32,419 bases of DNA from Nitrospirales bacterium (GCA_021604105.1 BQIW01000053.1:1-32419); one strand, 5' to 3'; numbered from the stretch's first letter, positions 16,124-25,900 are shown. Notes: generated from the letters alone by a model not told the origin. Made by a program: numbers and translations.

Positions 16124-17014
16124 TTAGACAAGTGAAGGATGTGGAGCAGGGCTGACGTCCACGGATACGGCGAGCGTATGTTGTCCGCCCCCGACCATAA
16201 ACCCATTGATCGGACTGACATCTCCATAGTCCCTTCCCCAGGCTAAGGTGATGTGTTCATCGCCGGGAATGATATTGTTGGTAGGGTCAAAGTCCACCCA
16301 ACCGAGGCCGGGACTCCATGCGGCGACCCAGGCATGTGAGGCATCGGCCCCCACCAGTTTTTCCTGCCCTTTAGGTGGATGTGTCAGAAGGTATCCACTA
16401 ATATAGCGTGCGGGCAAGCCCAGACTGCGGAGTGCGGCAATTTCCAAATGCGCAAAGTCCTGGCAAACGCCCTTTCGTGAGGTGAGCACGTCTCGAACCG
16501 GGGTGGACACCTCGGTCACACCTCCTTTATAGGTAAATTCCTCAAAAATTCGGCTGGTTAATTCCATGACTCCCGCCAGAAGCGGACGGCCGGATGGAAA
16601 ACATCCACGAACAAAATCATACGTGGCGTCGTCAATCGTGATATACGGGGAATCATACATAAATTGTTGGGCTTCCAGATTCGGCGAATCCAACGATCCC
16701 TGGAGTTGGTGGACGACTTGCTCCCAAGGCGGACTTTGATCCAACGGTATCGGATCCGGCTTTAGGACCTCCACTAAGGTTTGGGCTTCAACAACCAACT
16801 GAGGATGGGGAGATTGAATGGTCAGGTGAGTCATGGGATTTCCAAAATAGTCCTGACCGTCTGAACGGACAGATGGCGCGGGATCCAACGTCACGGTCGA
16901 TCGAAGGCAGTGTTGTCGGGGATGAGACCGGGGGGTGAGACGCAATATATGATGAGAAATGGCAACCGGCTGGGCGTAGGCAAAGGTGGTCCGGTGTGTA
17001 ACCTGATACCTCAT
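16124..17014 (-). CDS. Transglutaminase-like protease/amidase domain protein
   Basis: This 296-aa protein has the bacterial transglutaminase N-terminal domain (MRYQVTHRTTFAYAQPVAIS, about residues 1-80) and a transglutaminase core. The catalytic triad is visible: Cys184 in SRKGVCQDFAH, His227 in ASHAWVAAW, and Asp241 or Asp243 in WVDFDPTNN. No signal peptide is seen, so it is probably cytoplasmic. The start ATG at 17014 overlaps the upstream stop (ATGA) with GGAGG 7 bases ahead, indicating translational coupling to the 861-aa ATP-grasp/alpha-E protein. Proteins of this type are expected to cleave or transfer amide bonds. The substrate is unknown. Its stop codon lies inside the target duplication of a mobile element. 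Confidence 0.88.
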   Translation of the reverse strand: MRYQVTHRTTFAYAQPVAISHHILRLTPRSHPRQHCLRSTVTLDPAPSVRSDGQDYFGNPMTHLTIQSPHPQLVVEAQTLVEVLKPDPIPLDQSPPWEQVVHQLQGSLDSPNLEAQQFMYDSPYITIDDATYDFVRGCFPSGRPLLAGVMELTSRIFEEFTYKGGVTEVSTPVRDVLTSRKGVCQDFAHLEIAALRSLGLPARYISGYLLTHPPKGQEKLVGADASHAWVAAWSPGLGWVDFDPTNNIIPGDEHITLAWGRDYGDVSPINGFMVGGGQHTLAVSVDVSPAPHPSLV

Positions 17015-19596
17015 GGAATGCCCTCCAGCCATTGAGGCCCTGAAATACGTTGGGCCAATGAATGACTGAAAAAGGTATGCGCCACCACATCGGAGAGTTG
17101 GTGTACCTGTTGGTCCAGTTGTTTAAGTAGGCGCTCAAGATTGACCCGTACGCCGCTTTTCGTATTGAATTGAGCAAGTTCCATCATGTCGGCCAGTCGA
17201 ATATCCGTGCACCCTCGTGTGGTGATCCGTTGTGCCGGGTTGAGGGAGGCAGAGCCTTCCTCCCGGGGCAGGGCGTTAATATGTGCCTCAATCGTCAATA
17301 ACTGGAAAATAATTGAACGAGGGTTTGTATCATCGGCCAAAAGCAAATCCAAGACTGCCGCGAGTTTGGCTTCAGCCTTGTATCGGGTTCGGTAGGTAAT
17401 GGAGGCGTCGGCTAATTCCAGAAGCAGATTGAGGGCGCCGGTCGTTTCCGGCGTTCCTCGTGAAGCCAAATGACGGATGAGTTTGGATAAGTGCCTCACG
17501 CGTTCCAGACGCCGTCCCATTTCCAGAAACCGCCAGGCATAGCTGCGCGTCATATTTTCCATGACCATACCGGTGAGTGCCGCCAGATGTTGAATCATCC
17601 GGCTCAGCAATCGAATCGCATCATCGATGCTTTGTCCTTTGGTCTGTGCCCATTCCTTTGGCACGCTGGTCAGTTCCATGAGAATATTCCAGGTGTCAAG
17701 GGACAACCGGTGGCGAACCAGTTCTGCGGTGCGTCGTACATTCTGGAGGATGGTGGCCAAACCATCAGGCGAATCCGGGTCAAATAAAATTGTTCGAAGT
17801 TCTGCCTCCACCGCGCCGGCTCCGCCTTCCACGGCCCGTTTGGCGCGACGGGGCGATAAATGTTTTTGCATGACGAGTAGTGAAACCAAACGATGCAGGG
17901 TTTCAGGATCATCTCCAATTCCGGCCTCTCCGCTCATGCGTGACACCAGGCTTCGCAATAAACGGATCGCCCCTTCAGCGCGTTCGGTGTAACGTCCCAG
18001 CCAGAAGAGATTATCCGCCGTTCGACTGGGTAAATCCCGTCCTCCTCGACGAAGCTCAAGCGTATGATGGGGGAGTGTGACGGAGGCCGGAATATCGAGG
18101 GGACCGTTCGATTGGACCCAGGTGTCTTTACTGAAATCACCAGGTTCATGCCAGTGTCCACGGGGATCCGATCGAACTGATACGCGAGCGAGTCCACCCG
18201 GCATGACGGTATAGCCGTCTTTCGTGGCTGTGAGATAGATGCGGACAGTCATCGGGACCGGTTTGAGATTATCGTGAGACGTCCAAAAGGGAGTGGTGGA
18301 GGGCGAAACGATTTCACGTCCCACGTATTCATGCCCACGGCGGGTGATGGCTTGAGCCAGGATTTCACGGTCTTGCTCGTTCAAGTCTGGCCCGAAGGAG
18401 GATAGATGGTCGTGAGTGAGGCCCCGTTTGGGAGTCAATACACGACGAATTAACAGCCGGGTCATATTATCCAGGACGTAGGCGCGCTCGTTGGCTTGTC
18501 CACACCACCAGGTGGCAACACTGGGAATTTTGAGCCCTTCGCCAAAAAAGAATTTTGATAACGTCGGCAGAAAGCTTAAGAGGACTTCGCTTTCGATCAA
18601 TCCACTCCCGAGCGCGTTGGCCATCGTGACGTGTCCGGCTCGAATAGCTTGGAGCAACCCCGGGACACCCGTGGTGGACTCGGTCATCAATTCGAGGGGA
18701 TCGCATAAGTCTGAATAAATCCGCCGCATGACCAGATCGACGGGCTTCAGGCCATCGACGGTTTTCAGGAACAGCCGTTCATCGCGTACGGTCATGTCCG
18801 ACCCTTCGACAATCGGGTATCCTAGATACCGGGCCAGATAGGCATGCTCAAAATACGCCATATTTCCTGGCCCCGGTGAGAGCACAACCGCCAGGGGATC
18901 ATCCCGTTGGGAAAACTGGAGAAAACTTTCGCTGAAGGTCTGGAAAAACGAAGAGAGTCGTTGGACCTGTGTTCGGGCAAACAGGTTGGGTAAGGACCGT
19001 GAGACGATAATGCGATTTTCAAGAGCGAATCCGGCGCCGGTGGGTGCTTCGGTGCGATCCCGCAAAACCCACCATTTTCCATCTGGCGCTCGCGCCACAT
19101 CGAATGCCAGGAAATGTAAATAAGTGCCTCCTGCGACGGGTATGCCATGGCAGGGCTGTAAAAACTGGGGATTGCCGAACACGACAGCGGGGGGTAAGGT
19201 TCCGTTTTTCAGCAATTGTTGCGGGCCATACAAATCGCTCAGGATATGATTGAGGAGACGGGCCCGTTGAATCAGACCTGCTTCAAGGTGCTGCCATTCT
19301 TCCTGGCTGATTAATAGCGGGAATAAATCAAGCTGCCAGGGTCTGTCCTGTTGTCGTTCATGCTGACCGGCAAGATACGCCATGCCGTCATTTTTCAACA
19401 TACGTGCGGCAGTTTCGTGAGCCAGACGGCGTTGATTGGTGTCCAGGCTCTCGAACTGTTTCAAGAGATGTTGCCAATGCGGACGAACAGACCCGTCCGA
19501 AGCCACAAGTTCATCAAAGATATCAGGTTGAGGCGGGTACATCGTGGCGGGTTCGCAAAGGGGGTCCGCTGGTTCGGGAGAATGGAAGGACGCCAT
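17011..19596 (-). CDS. Circularly permuted ATP-grasp / alpha-E fusion protein
   Basis: This 861-aa protein has two domains. Residues about 60-500 form a circularly permuted ATP-grasp ligase (DUF404/DUF407 type), with VLRDRTEAPTGAGFALENR near 177, PGPGNMAYFEHAYLAR near 241 and MPGGLARV near 465. From about residue 522 the all-helical alpha-E domain (DUF403) begins with LPSRTADNLFWLGRYTERAE. ATP-grasp enzymes of this class are predicted amide or peptide ligases, and alpha-E is a frequent partner of unknown role. It equals in one chain the two separate proteins at 23307-25760. It lies 80 bp after the DUF2126 gene and overlaps the transglutaminase gene. No strong SD sequence is seen at 19596. Confidence 0.88.
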   Translation of the reverse strand: MASFHSPEPADPLCEPATMYPPQPDIFDELVASDGSVRPHWQHLLKQFESLDTNQRRLAHETAARMLKNDGMAYLAGQHERQQDRPWQLDLFPLLISQEEWQHLEAGLIQRARLLNHILSDLYGPQQLLKNGTLPPAVVFGNPQFLQPCHGIPVAGGTYLHFLAFDVARAPDGKWWVLRDRTEAPTGAGFALENRIIVSRSLPNLFARTQVQRLSSFFQTFSESFLQFSQRDDPLAVVLSPGPGNMAYFEHAYLARYLGYPIVEGSDMTVRDERLFLKTVDGLKPVDLVMRRIYSDLCDPLELMTESTTGVPGLLQAIRAGHVTMANALGSGLIESEVLLSFLPTLSKFFFGEGLKIPSVATWWCGQANERAYVLDNMTRLLIRRVLTPKRGLTHDHLSSFGPDLNEQDREILAQAITRRGHEYVGREIVSPSTTPFWTSHDNLKPVPMTVRIYLTATKDGYTVMPGGLARVSVRSDPRGHWHEPGDFSKDTWVQSNGPLDIPASVTLPHHTLELRRGGRDLPSRTADNLFWLGRYTERAEGAIRLLRSLVSRMSGEAGIGDDPETLHRLVSLLVMQKHLSPRRAKRAVEGGAGAVEAELRTILFDPDSPDGLATILQNVRRTAELVRHRLSLDTWNILMELTSVPKEWAQTKGQSIDDAIRLLSRMIQHLAALTGMVMENMTRSYAWRFLEMGRRLERVRHLSKLIRHLASRGTPETTGALNLLLELADASITYRTRYKAEAKLAAVLDLLLADDTNPRSIIFQLLTIEAHINALPREEGSASLNPAQRITTRGCTDIRLADMMELAQFNTKSGVRVNLERLLKQLDQQVHQLSDVVAHTFFSHSLAQRISGPQWLEGIP

Positions 19597-19676
19597 GGAA
19601 TTGATCAGGGTGTTTCTCGCTGAGGGATGTTCAAATTTACCTTACCGTTTCCTGGATACCCTGTCTACCTATGTGA

Positions 19677-22600
19677 TTATGCAGGCCATCGGAGGTCCAG
19701 CGTGCAAGGAAATTCAGGGCGGGTGGTATCCGGTGGTTCGGCATAGGGTCCAGCGGTATGACCAAAGGAATGAAACCTGGCCAACCGACGGCTTTCGGCC
19801 TCATAGGCGTTGACGGGGAAATGCTCAAAATTCCGTCCGCCCGGGTGGGCCACATGGTAGGTGCACCCCGCAACCGCCCGCCCGGCCCATTGATCGTAAA
19901 TGTCGAAAGTCAGCGGTGCGTCAATGCCGATCTTCGGATGCAAACAGTGTGGTGGCTGCCAGGCCCGGTATCGCACGCCTCCGACCGCCTCTCCTTGTCG
20001 TCCGGTTGGTATCATGGGCAGCCGTCTGCCATTGCAGGCGATGATAAAACGGTTCTGCGTTAAGCCGGATAGTTTGACCTGCAGACGTTCGACCGACGAA
20101 TCCACATATCGGACGGTGCCGCCAGGCGCCCCTTCCTCTCCCATCACATGCCATGGTTCCAGAGCCTGTCGCACTTCCATTACCAGACTGCCATAGTTGA
20201 TTGAACCAAAGAGGGGAAAACGGAACTCCAGGTGAGGCGCGAACCAGTCGTCTTGCAGTTCGTACCCGCCGCGATTCATTTCCTGGATGACCTCATGGAG
20301 ATCCTGAGCGAGAAAGTGGGGGAGCATAAAACGATCATGAAGTTGGGTGCCCCATCGGACGAGATTTCCCCGGTCGGGAGTTTTCCAGAAACGCGCAACA
20401 AGCGCCAGAAGCAGAACCTGTTGAGCCAGACTCATGCGTTCGTGGGGCGGCATTTCGAAGGCCCGGAATTCGACTAGTCCGAGTCGACCGGTCGGGCCAT
20501 CCGGGGAATAGAGTTTGTCGATACAAATTTCCGTGCGATGCGTATTTCCCGTGACATCAATGAGCAAATTTCGAAAGATCCGATCGACCAACCATGGTGG
20601 GGGTGGCGCCCCGACATTGGGAGCGGGGACCTGAGCAAATCCCAGCTCCAGTTCATACAAGGAATCATGACGGGCTTCATCGATGCGGGGAGCCTGACTG
20701 GTCGGGCCGATGAAAAGACCGGAAAACACATAGGAGAGGGAAGGATGGCGTTGCCAGTACGCGATCATGCTGCGCAGGAGATCGGGCCGACGCAGAAAAG
20801 GACTGTCAGCAGGGGTGTTGCCTCCCATGACCACATGATTGCCTCCACCGGTTCCCGTGTGTCGTCCATCCAACATGAACTTTTCCGTGCCTAACCGACA
20901 GAGCCTGGCTTCTTCATAGATAGCCGTGGTAATTGCGACCATGTCCCCCCAATTTTTCGCGGGGTGGATATTCACCTCGAGCACTCCAGGATCGGGAGTG
21001 ATTTTCAACACGTTAATGCGAGGGTCGTATGGTGGGGTGTAGCCTTCCAAGTGAATGGGCTGATTTAATTCCGCAGCGGTATCTTTAATAACGGCGACCA
21101 GGTCCAGATAATCTTCAGCCGATTCCAGAGGGGGCATGAACACGCAGAGGTGCCCGTTACGAGGTTCCACCGTGAGAGAGGCGCGAACCACACCCCCTGC
21201 GCCGATCCCGCTCTGCTGTCCCATGATCACTTGAGCCGGTTCATGGTGTCCATCTTCTCCCTGTTGTGTTTGTTGCCGTTGTTCCTGACGGGAAGATTCC
21301 TGAATCGGATCGGGTAAGGGCCCTCGGATGTCGAATGGGTCCGTCGGAATAATATAGGGATAGTCTTTGGGATCAATGACCGGTAATGATGGGAGGGGCA
21401 ACCGGAAACCGATCGGTGAGTCACCCGGGACCAAAAACAGGTGCTGACTGCGTGTGGTCCACGTCGCGGTGACCCAGCGACGTGCTCCGTCCTTGGCATT
21501 CCAGCGTTGCAATGGCAGAACATAGCCTGCCGGTTTGTCGAGGCCACGTTCATAAACCTTGGCGAGCCGGGCACGAGCCATGGGGTCGTCGAGATTATTG
21601 GTGGCCGGTTCGAGATTTTCGGGGAGCTTGCGTTCCTGACCGATGAAATGCCAGGGATCTTCATAGACGGGTTGAATGGTTTTGGTACCCACTTCTACCC
21701 GTTTCGCGATTCCCTGAATGAAGTGGTTGGCATCATCGGCCGAAATGTTGGAGTTCTGGTGCTCTTCGGCAAAGAGTTGGTCTTCCTGCCAGATCGGGTT
21801 TCCATCCTGCCGCCAATAGAGGCTAAAGGCCCAGCGTGGCAAGGGTTCGCCGGGATACCATTTCCCTTGGCCAAAGTGCAGAAGACCTCCAGGGGCGAAA
21901 CGCTCCCGTAAGCGTTTGATGAGATTCGCCGCCAATGGTCGTTTCGTCTCACCCACAGCCTCGGTATTCCATTCAGGAGCATCGGGATGATCAATGGAGA
22001 TAAAGGTGGGTTCTCCTCCGATCGTGAGCCGGACATCGTTGACCGCCAATTCCTGATCCAGTCGTTGTCCGAATTGATCGATCGCCTGCCATTGTTCCTC
22101 TGTGTAGGGTTTGGTCACCCGTGGCGTTTCAACAATACGGGTAACCGACATTTCATGAGAAAAGGTCGTTTCACAAATCTCCATCGCTCCACTTATTGGC
22201 GTAGCGGTCAGAGGGTGAGGGGTGCAGGCCAACGGGATGTGCCCTTCTCCAGCCAACAGACCGGACGTGGCATCCAATCCTACCCACCCGGCCCCCGGCA
22301 GATAGGCCTCCACCCAGGCGTGGAGATCTGTGAAGTCCCGATCGGGACCAGATGGACCGTCCAACGATTTCACGTCGGCGACAAGTTGAATCAAATAGCC
22401 GGAGACGAATCGACTGGCAATGCCCAGGTGGCGAAGGATCTGCACGAGGAGCCAACCGGTGTCCCGGCACGATCCACGTCCCAGTTCCAGTGTTTCATCG
22501 GGCGTTTGCACGCCGGGTTCCATGCGGACGACATAGTCGATTTGAGATTTCAGTTGCTGATTGAGACTCATTAAAAAGGGAACGGTAGGATCATTGTGCG

Positions 22601-23009
22601 GCGCGGTGAACTGCCGCAGCCACTCTTGCAGTCGCGGACCGGGTGGTTCTTTGGTTAAATACGGGAGCAGATCCTCTTTGACTAGGGGATCATAGTTGAA
22701 GGGAAGTGTCTCGGCGTCCGGCTCCAGAAAAAAGTCGAAGGGATTATAGACGACCATGTCGGCTAGAAGGTCGACTTCCACATGAAATTCCTGAACCTTT
22801 TCGGGGTAAATAATCCGTGCCAGATAGTTGCCGTGAGGATCCTGTTGCCAGTTCAGGAAATAACCGGTGGGCTCAATCTTGATCGCGTAACTCAGAATGG
22901 GAGTCCGGCTATGGGGAGCCGGACGCAACCGGATAACGTGAGGTCCCATCTGAACGCGGCGATCGTAGTGATAATGTGTTTGGTGATTGAGTGCGACGTG
23001 GAGTGCCAT
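19677..23009 (-). CDS. Transglutaminase-DUF2126 protein
   Basis: This 1110-aa protein has a transglutaminase N-terminal domain (residues 1-90), then a core with Cys181 in GRGSCRDTGWLL, His230 in DLHAWVEAY, and Asp246 in WVGLDATSG. The remaining two thirds (from about 330) are a large DUF2126 region with conserved stretches such as LTIGGEPTFISIDHPDAPEW, HTGTGGGNHVVMGG and VEFRAFEMPPHERMS. DUF2126 resembles amidoligase (glutamine-synthetase-like) folds in published classifications; I cannot test that here. Length is normal for this fusion family. It is the first gene of a three-gene minus-strand operon, divergent from an ATP-grasp gene. A probable peptide-forming and peptide-cleaving enzyme, substrate unknown. 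Confidence 0.9.
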   Translation of the reverse strand: MALHVALNHQTHYHYDRRVQMGPHVIRLRPAPHSRTPILSYAIKIEPTGYFLNWQQDPHGNYLARIIYPEKVQEFHVEVDLLADMVVYNPFDFFLEPDAETLPFNYDPLVKEDLLPYLTKEPPGPRLQEWLRQFTAPHNDPTVPFLMSLNQQLKSQIDYVVRMEPGVQTPDETLELGRGSCRDTGWLLVQILRHLGIASRFVSGYLIQLVADVKSLDGPSGPDRDFTDLHAWVEAYLPGAGWVGLDATSGLLAGEGHIPLACTPHPLTATPISGAMEICETTFSHEMSVTRIVETPRVTKPYTEEQWQAIDQFGQRLDQELAVNDVRLTIGGEPTFISIDHPDAPEWNTEAVGETKRPLAANLIKRLRERFAPGGLLHFGQGKWYPGEPLPRWAFSLYWRQDGNPIWQEDQLFAEEHQNSNISADDANHFIQGIAKRVEVGTKTIQPVYEDPWHFIGQERKLPENLEPATNNLDDPMARARLAKVYERGLDKPAGYVLPLQRWNAKDGARRWVTATWTTRSQHLFLVPGDSPIGFRLPLPSLPVIDPKDYPYIIPTDPFDIRGPLPDPIQESSRQEQRQQTQQGEDGHHEPAQVIMGQQSGIGAGGVVRASLTVEPRNGHLCVFMPPLESAEDYLDLVAVIKDTAAELNQPIHLEGYTPPYDPRINVLKITPDPGVLEVNIHPAKNWGDMVAITTAIYEEARLCRLGTEKFMLDGRHTGTGGGNHVVMGGNTPADSPFLRRPDLLRSMIAYWQRHPSLSYVFSGLFIGPTSQAPRIDEARHDSLYELELGFAQVPAPNVGAPPPPWLVDRIFRNLLIDVTGNTHRTEICIDKLYSPDGPTGRLGLVEFRAFEMPPHERMSLAQQVLLLALVARFWKTPDRGNLVRWGTQLHDRFMLPHFLAQDLHEVIQEMNRGGYELQDDWFAPHLEFRFPLFGSINYGSLVMEVRQALEPWHVMGEEGAPGGTVRYVDSSVERLQVKLSGLTQNRFIIACNGRRLPMIPTGRQGEAVGGVRYRAWQPPHCLHPKIGIDAPLTFDIYDQWAGRAVAGCTYHVAHPGGRNFEHFPVNAYEAESRRLARFHSFGHTAGPYAEPPDTTRPEFPCTLDLRWPA

Positions 23010-23306
23010 GAAAAATCAATAGCCTCTGAATAACCGGTGTTGGTGAAAGGAAATGGGAAAAATGAAATGACCATCTTCACATGACGGATCAACGGATCTT
23101 AGCACTCTCCTTCATTCATTGCACCATTCTCTTTCCCTCTGAACCATTTCCAACATGATCCAATTATTACTCCAGAGTAAGCCTTTGATGGGCCTCCTTC
23201 AGTCGTTGAAATTGCCCTTGGGCCAGCCGGCTATGCTACACTGATTTCCCAAAAATTCCGGTGGGGTTGTCCTTGTGCAAGAGGCCCCCGATCAAAGGGT
23301 AGGATT
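23010..23306. promoter_or_regulatory. Divergent promoter region of the two ATP-grasp modules
   Basis: This gene-free 297 bp separates divergent operons. On the plus strand TGCTACACT (23234-23242) is an extended -10 (TG-N-TACACT) about 65 bp before the GTG at 23307. No clear -35 or operator palindrome was found. AGAGG lies too far (about 14 bases) from the minus-strand ATG at 23009 to be a normal SD. Confidence 0.4.
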
Positions 23307-24767
23307 GTGAAATCGTTATTTGATCGCTATCAGATGAAATCAGGTTTTGATGAAATGTTCGAGTCGGCCGGGGTTCCACGTCGTCATTACCGGCGTCTCG
23401 TCGAGCGGTTACGGAATTTTACGTCGAAAGATCTGGAGTTGAAGCGGCGGCAGGCCGATCAGGCGTTTCTGCGGCAGGGCATTACCTTTACCGTCTATGG
23501 CGATCTTCAGCAAACGGAGAAGATTTTTCCTTTTGATCTGATGCCACGAATCATCCCGGATCTCGAATGGCGGGTCATTGAAGAGGGGATTCGCCAGCGA
23601 GTCATGGCCTTGAATATGTTTTTAGTAGACTTGTATGGCGATCAACGGATTCTTGACGATCATGTGGTGCCTCGTGAGCTCATAGAAAGTTCCGCCCATT
23701 TCCAGAAAGATCTGGTGGGTTTTTGTCCTCCCAAAGAGGTGTTTATCCATGTGTCGGGAGTTGATTTGGTGCGGAACCATGAAGGCCAATACTATGTCCT
23801 GGAGGACAATCTCCGGACACCATCAGGCGTGTCGTATGTCCTGGAAAACCGACTGGTCATGAAGCAACTGTTTCCCAACCTGTTTGCCGACATGCAAGTC
23901 CGGCCTGTCGATCAATATCCGACGCAACTTCTGGAAAATCTCAAGTGGCTGGCCCCCCTGGGGAAGGAAAATCCGACCGTCGTCCTCCTGACTCCAGGCG
24001 TATTTAACTCTGCCTACTTTGAACATTGCTTTTTATCCTTACAAATGGGGATTCAAATGGTGGAAGGGCGTGATCTGGTGGTGGAATCGGATGATAAGGT
24101 CTATATGAAGACGACCCAGGGTCTCGAACAGGTGGATGTGATTTATCGCCGGGTGGATGATGCCTTTCTCGATCCTGAAGTGTTTCGCGAAGATTCCGTA
24201 TTAGGCGTTCCCGGCCTGGTGCGGGCCTATCGAGCAGGGAATGTGGGCCTGGCCAATGGCATCGGGAACGGGATCGCAGACGATAAGGCGGTGTATACCT
24301 TTGTGCCGAAGATGATCGACTACTATTTAAGTGAGAAACCCATTCTGCAAAATGTTCCCACCTATTTGTGCGGAAATCCTGAAGATCGGCAATATGTGTT
24401 GGAGCACCTCGGGTCGTTGGTCGTCAAAGCCGTCGCGGAATCAGGCGGATATGGAATGTTGATGGGACCCAGTTCGACCAAAGCCGAACAGGAGGAGTTT
24501 CGGAAGAAAATAGAGTCGGACCCGCGAAGTTACATTGCCCAGCCGGTGGTGACCCTCTCGCATCATCCGTGTGTCGTGGATGGAGAAGAGAGCATGCGAT
24601 TGGTCGGGCGGCACGTCGATCTCCGGCCGTTTGTGCTCTGGGGGGAAGAGATTTCCCTGTCGTTGGGAGGACTGACCCGAGTCGCCTTGAAGGAAGGCTC
24701 TCTTGTCGTGAATTCTTCGCAAGGCGGGGGAAGTAAGGATACATGGGTGCTCTATGGAGATGAATGA
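23307..24767 (+). CDS. Circularly permuted ATP-grasp protein (stand-alone)
   Basis: This 486-aa DUF404/DUF407-type ATP-grasp enzyme starts at a GTG with AGG close upstream. Motifs: YVLEDNLRTPSGVSYVLENR near residues 163-182, LLTPGVFNSAYFEHCFL near 227, and a glycine-rich loop ESGGYGMLMGPSS near 378-390, expected to cover ATP phosphates. GGLTRVAL and GGGSKDTWVL follow near the end. It is colinear with residues about 60-500 of the 861-aa fusion on the other strand, but that protein lacks the GGYG loop. The alpha-E gene follows after only 3 bp. Predicted amide-bond-forming ligase, product unknown. Confidence 0.9.
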   Translation: MKSLFDRYQMKSGFDEMFESAGVPRRHYRRLVERLRNFTSKDLELKRRQADQAFLRQGITFTVYGDLQQTEKIFPFDLMPRIIPDLEWRVIEEGIRQRVMALNMFLVDLYGDQRILDDHVVPRELIESSAHFQKDLVGFCPPKEVFIHVSGVDLVRNHEGQYYVLEDNLRTPSGVSYVLENRLVMKQLFPNLFADMQVRPVDQYPTQLLENLKWLAPLGKENPTVVLLTPGVFNSAYFEHCFLSLQMGIQMVEGRDLVVESDDKVYMKTTQGLEQVDVIYRRVDDAFLDPEVFREDSVLGVPGLVRAYRAGNVGLANGIGNGIADDKAVYTFVPKMIDYYLSEKPILQNVPTYLCGNPEDRQYVLEHLGSLVVKAVAESGGYGMLMGPSSTKAEQEEFRKKIESDPRSYIAQPVVTLSHHPCVVDGEESMRLVGRHVDLRPFVLWGEEISLSLGGLTRVALKEGSLVVNSSQGGGSKDTWVLYGDE

Positions 24768-24770
24768 GGC

Positions 24771-25760
24771 ATGTTAAGCCGAACCGCAGAATCGTTTTTC
24801 TGGATCGGACGCTCCGTGGAACGGGCCGAATATACGGCCAGGTTCGTGGATGTGCATTTTCATTTACTGACGGAAATTGCGACCAAGGAAGATCAAGCCA
24901 ATATTTGGACCCGATATTTGGAAGACACCGGTGAACTGGAAGCCTATGCCAAAATTTTTGGGGAAGTGCAGACCAGACCGGTTATGGAATTTGTTACGCT
25001 CTGTCGTGATAATCCCAATTCGCTGACCAACCTCATTGCCGCCGCCCGAAATAGTGCCCGCGGGATCCAGGATCAGTTATCCAGCGAAGTTTGGCATTTT
25101 ATGAATGATTTTTATCTCAGCCTCAAGGGAAAGACCGAATTTGATCTATGGTCCGATACACATGATTTGCTCAGGTATGTGCGTAATACCTGCTATACCC
25201 TGGACGGGGTGGTCGGCAGCACGATGGTCCACGATGAGGGATGGAATTTTTACCGGTTGGGGTTGAACATTGAACGGGGTGGACGGACGGCTCGACTCAT
25301 TGATATTCCTGTGCTCAGTGACCCCACGACGGAACCCAGGAGAATTTCCGAATATCATCAGTGTTTAGCCGCGTTGAAATCGGCCAGTGCCTTCGAGGCC
25401 TATCGGAAATTCTACTCGGCCCAGTTGGTGCCAAAACGAATCGTTGAATTTCTCATTTTTCATGATAAATTTCCTCGATCGGTCCGGTATACGACGGCGC
25501 AAATCAGTAAAATCGTGGAACGGTTGGCGGGAAGTAGTCGAAGGTCTGAAACCCGTCAGGCGGTCAGATTAAGCGGGGCCTTGGCGGCGGATTTGGAATT
25601 TGGCAGTTTGCAAGAGGTGTATTCCACCGGCTTGTCACATTTTTTGACTCAGTTACTCGAACATTTTGACCAGCTTTCAAATCTGATTGCCCTGGCATTT
25701 TTCCGCACCAGTGGCTATTCCACCGCTTCTCAATCCCAGAAACAATCCCAAACCGTTTAA
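24771..25760 (+). CDS. Alpha-E domain protein (DUF403)
   Basis: This 329-aa, wholly helical protein begins with the alpha-E signature MLSRTAESFFWIGRSVERAE, closely matching the second domain of the 861-aa fusion. Other family features are SSEVWHFMNDFYLSL near residue 104 and GWNFYRLGLNIERGGRTARL near 160. It starts 3 bp after the ATP-grasp stop, so the pair is certainly co-transcribed and probably acts as a complex. The biochemical role of alpha-E is not known. A weak hairpin (GTCCTT-N5-AAGGAC) lies about 10-25 bp after the stop. Confidence 0.9.
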   Translation: MLSRTAESFFWIGRSVERAEYTARFVDVHFHLLTEIATKEDQANIWTRYLEDTGELEAYAKIFGEVQTRPVMEFVTLCRDNPNSLTNLIAAARNSARGIQDQLSSEVWHFMNDFYLSLKGKTEFDLWSDTHDLLRYVRNTCYTLDGVVGSTMVHDEGWNFYRLGLNIERGGRTARLIDIPVLSDPTTEPRRISEYHQCLAALKSASAFEAYRKFYSAQLVPKRIVEFLIFHDKFPRSVRYTTAQISKIVERLAGSSRRSETRQAVRLSGALAADLEFGSLQEVYSTGLSHFLTQLLEHFDQLSNLIALAFFRTSGYSTASQSQKQSQTV

Positions 25761-25871
25761 AAGCCGTTGTCCTTGCGGGAAGGACCTCGAATCTCCCTTG
25801 AGGATTCTCGATCTTCTCTTCTGTTCTCAGTTGTAGTCCCGTCCGAACTGGGGTAAGCTTTCTCCGTTCCC

Positions 25872-25900
25872 TTGACAAGGCCTTGTCATTCTCATACATA
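25872..25900 (+). promoter_or_regulatory. Putative promoter with embedded palindrome for the radical SAM gene
   Basis: TTGACA (25872-25877) and TACATA (25895-25900) are separated by 17 bp. The -35 is perfect, the -10 weak. A perfect 16-bp palindrome TGACAAGGCCTTGTCA (25873-25888) overlaps the -35 and spacer, an ideal place for a repressor dimer. The radical SAM start is 54 bp beyond the -10. Confidence 0.5.
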
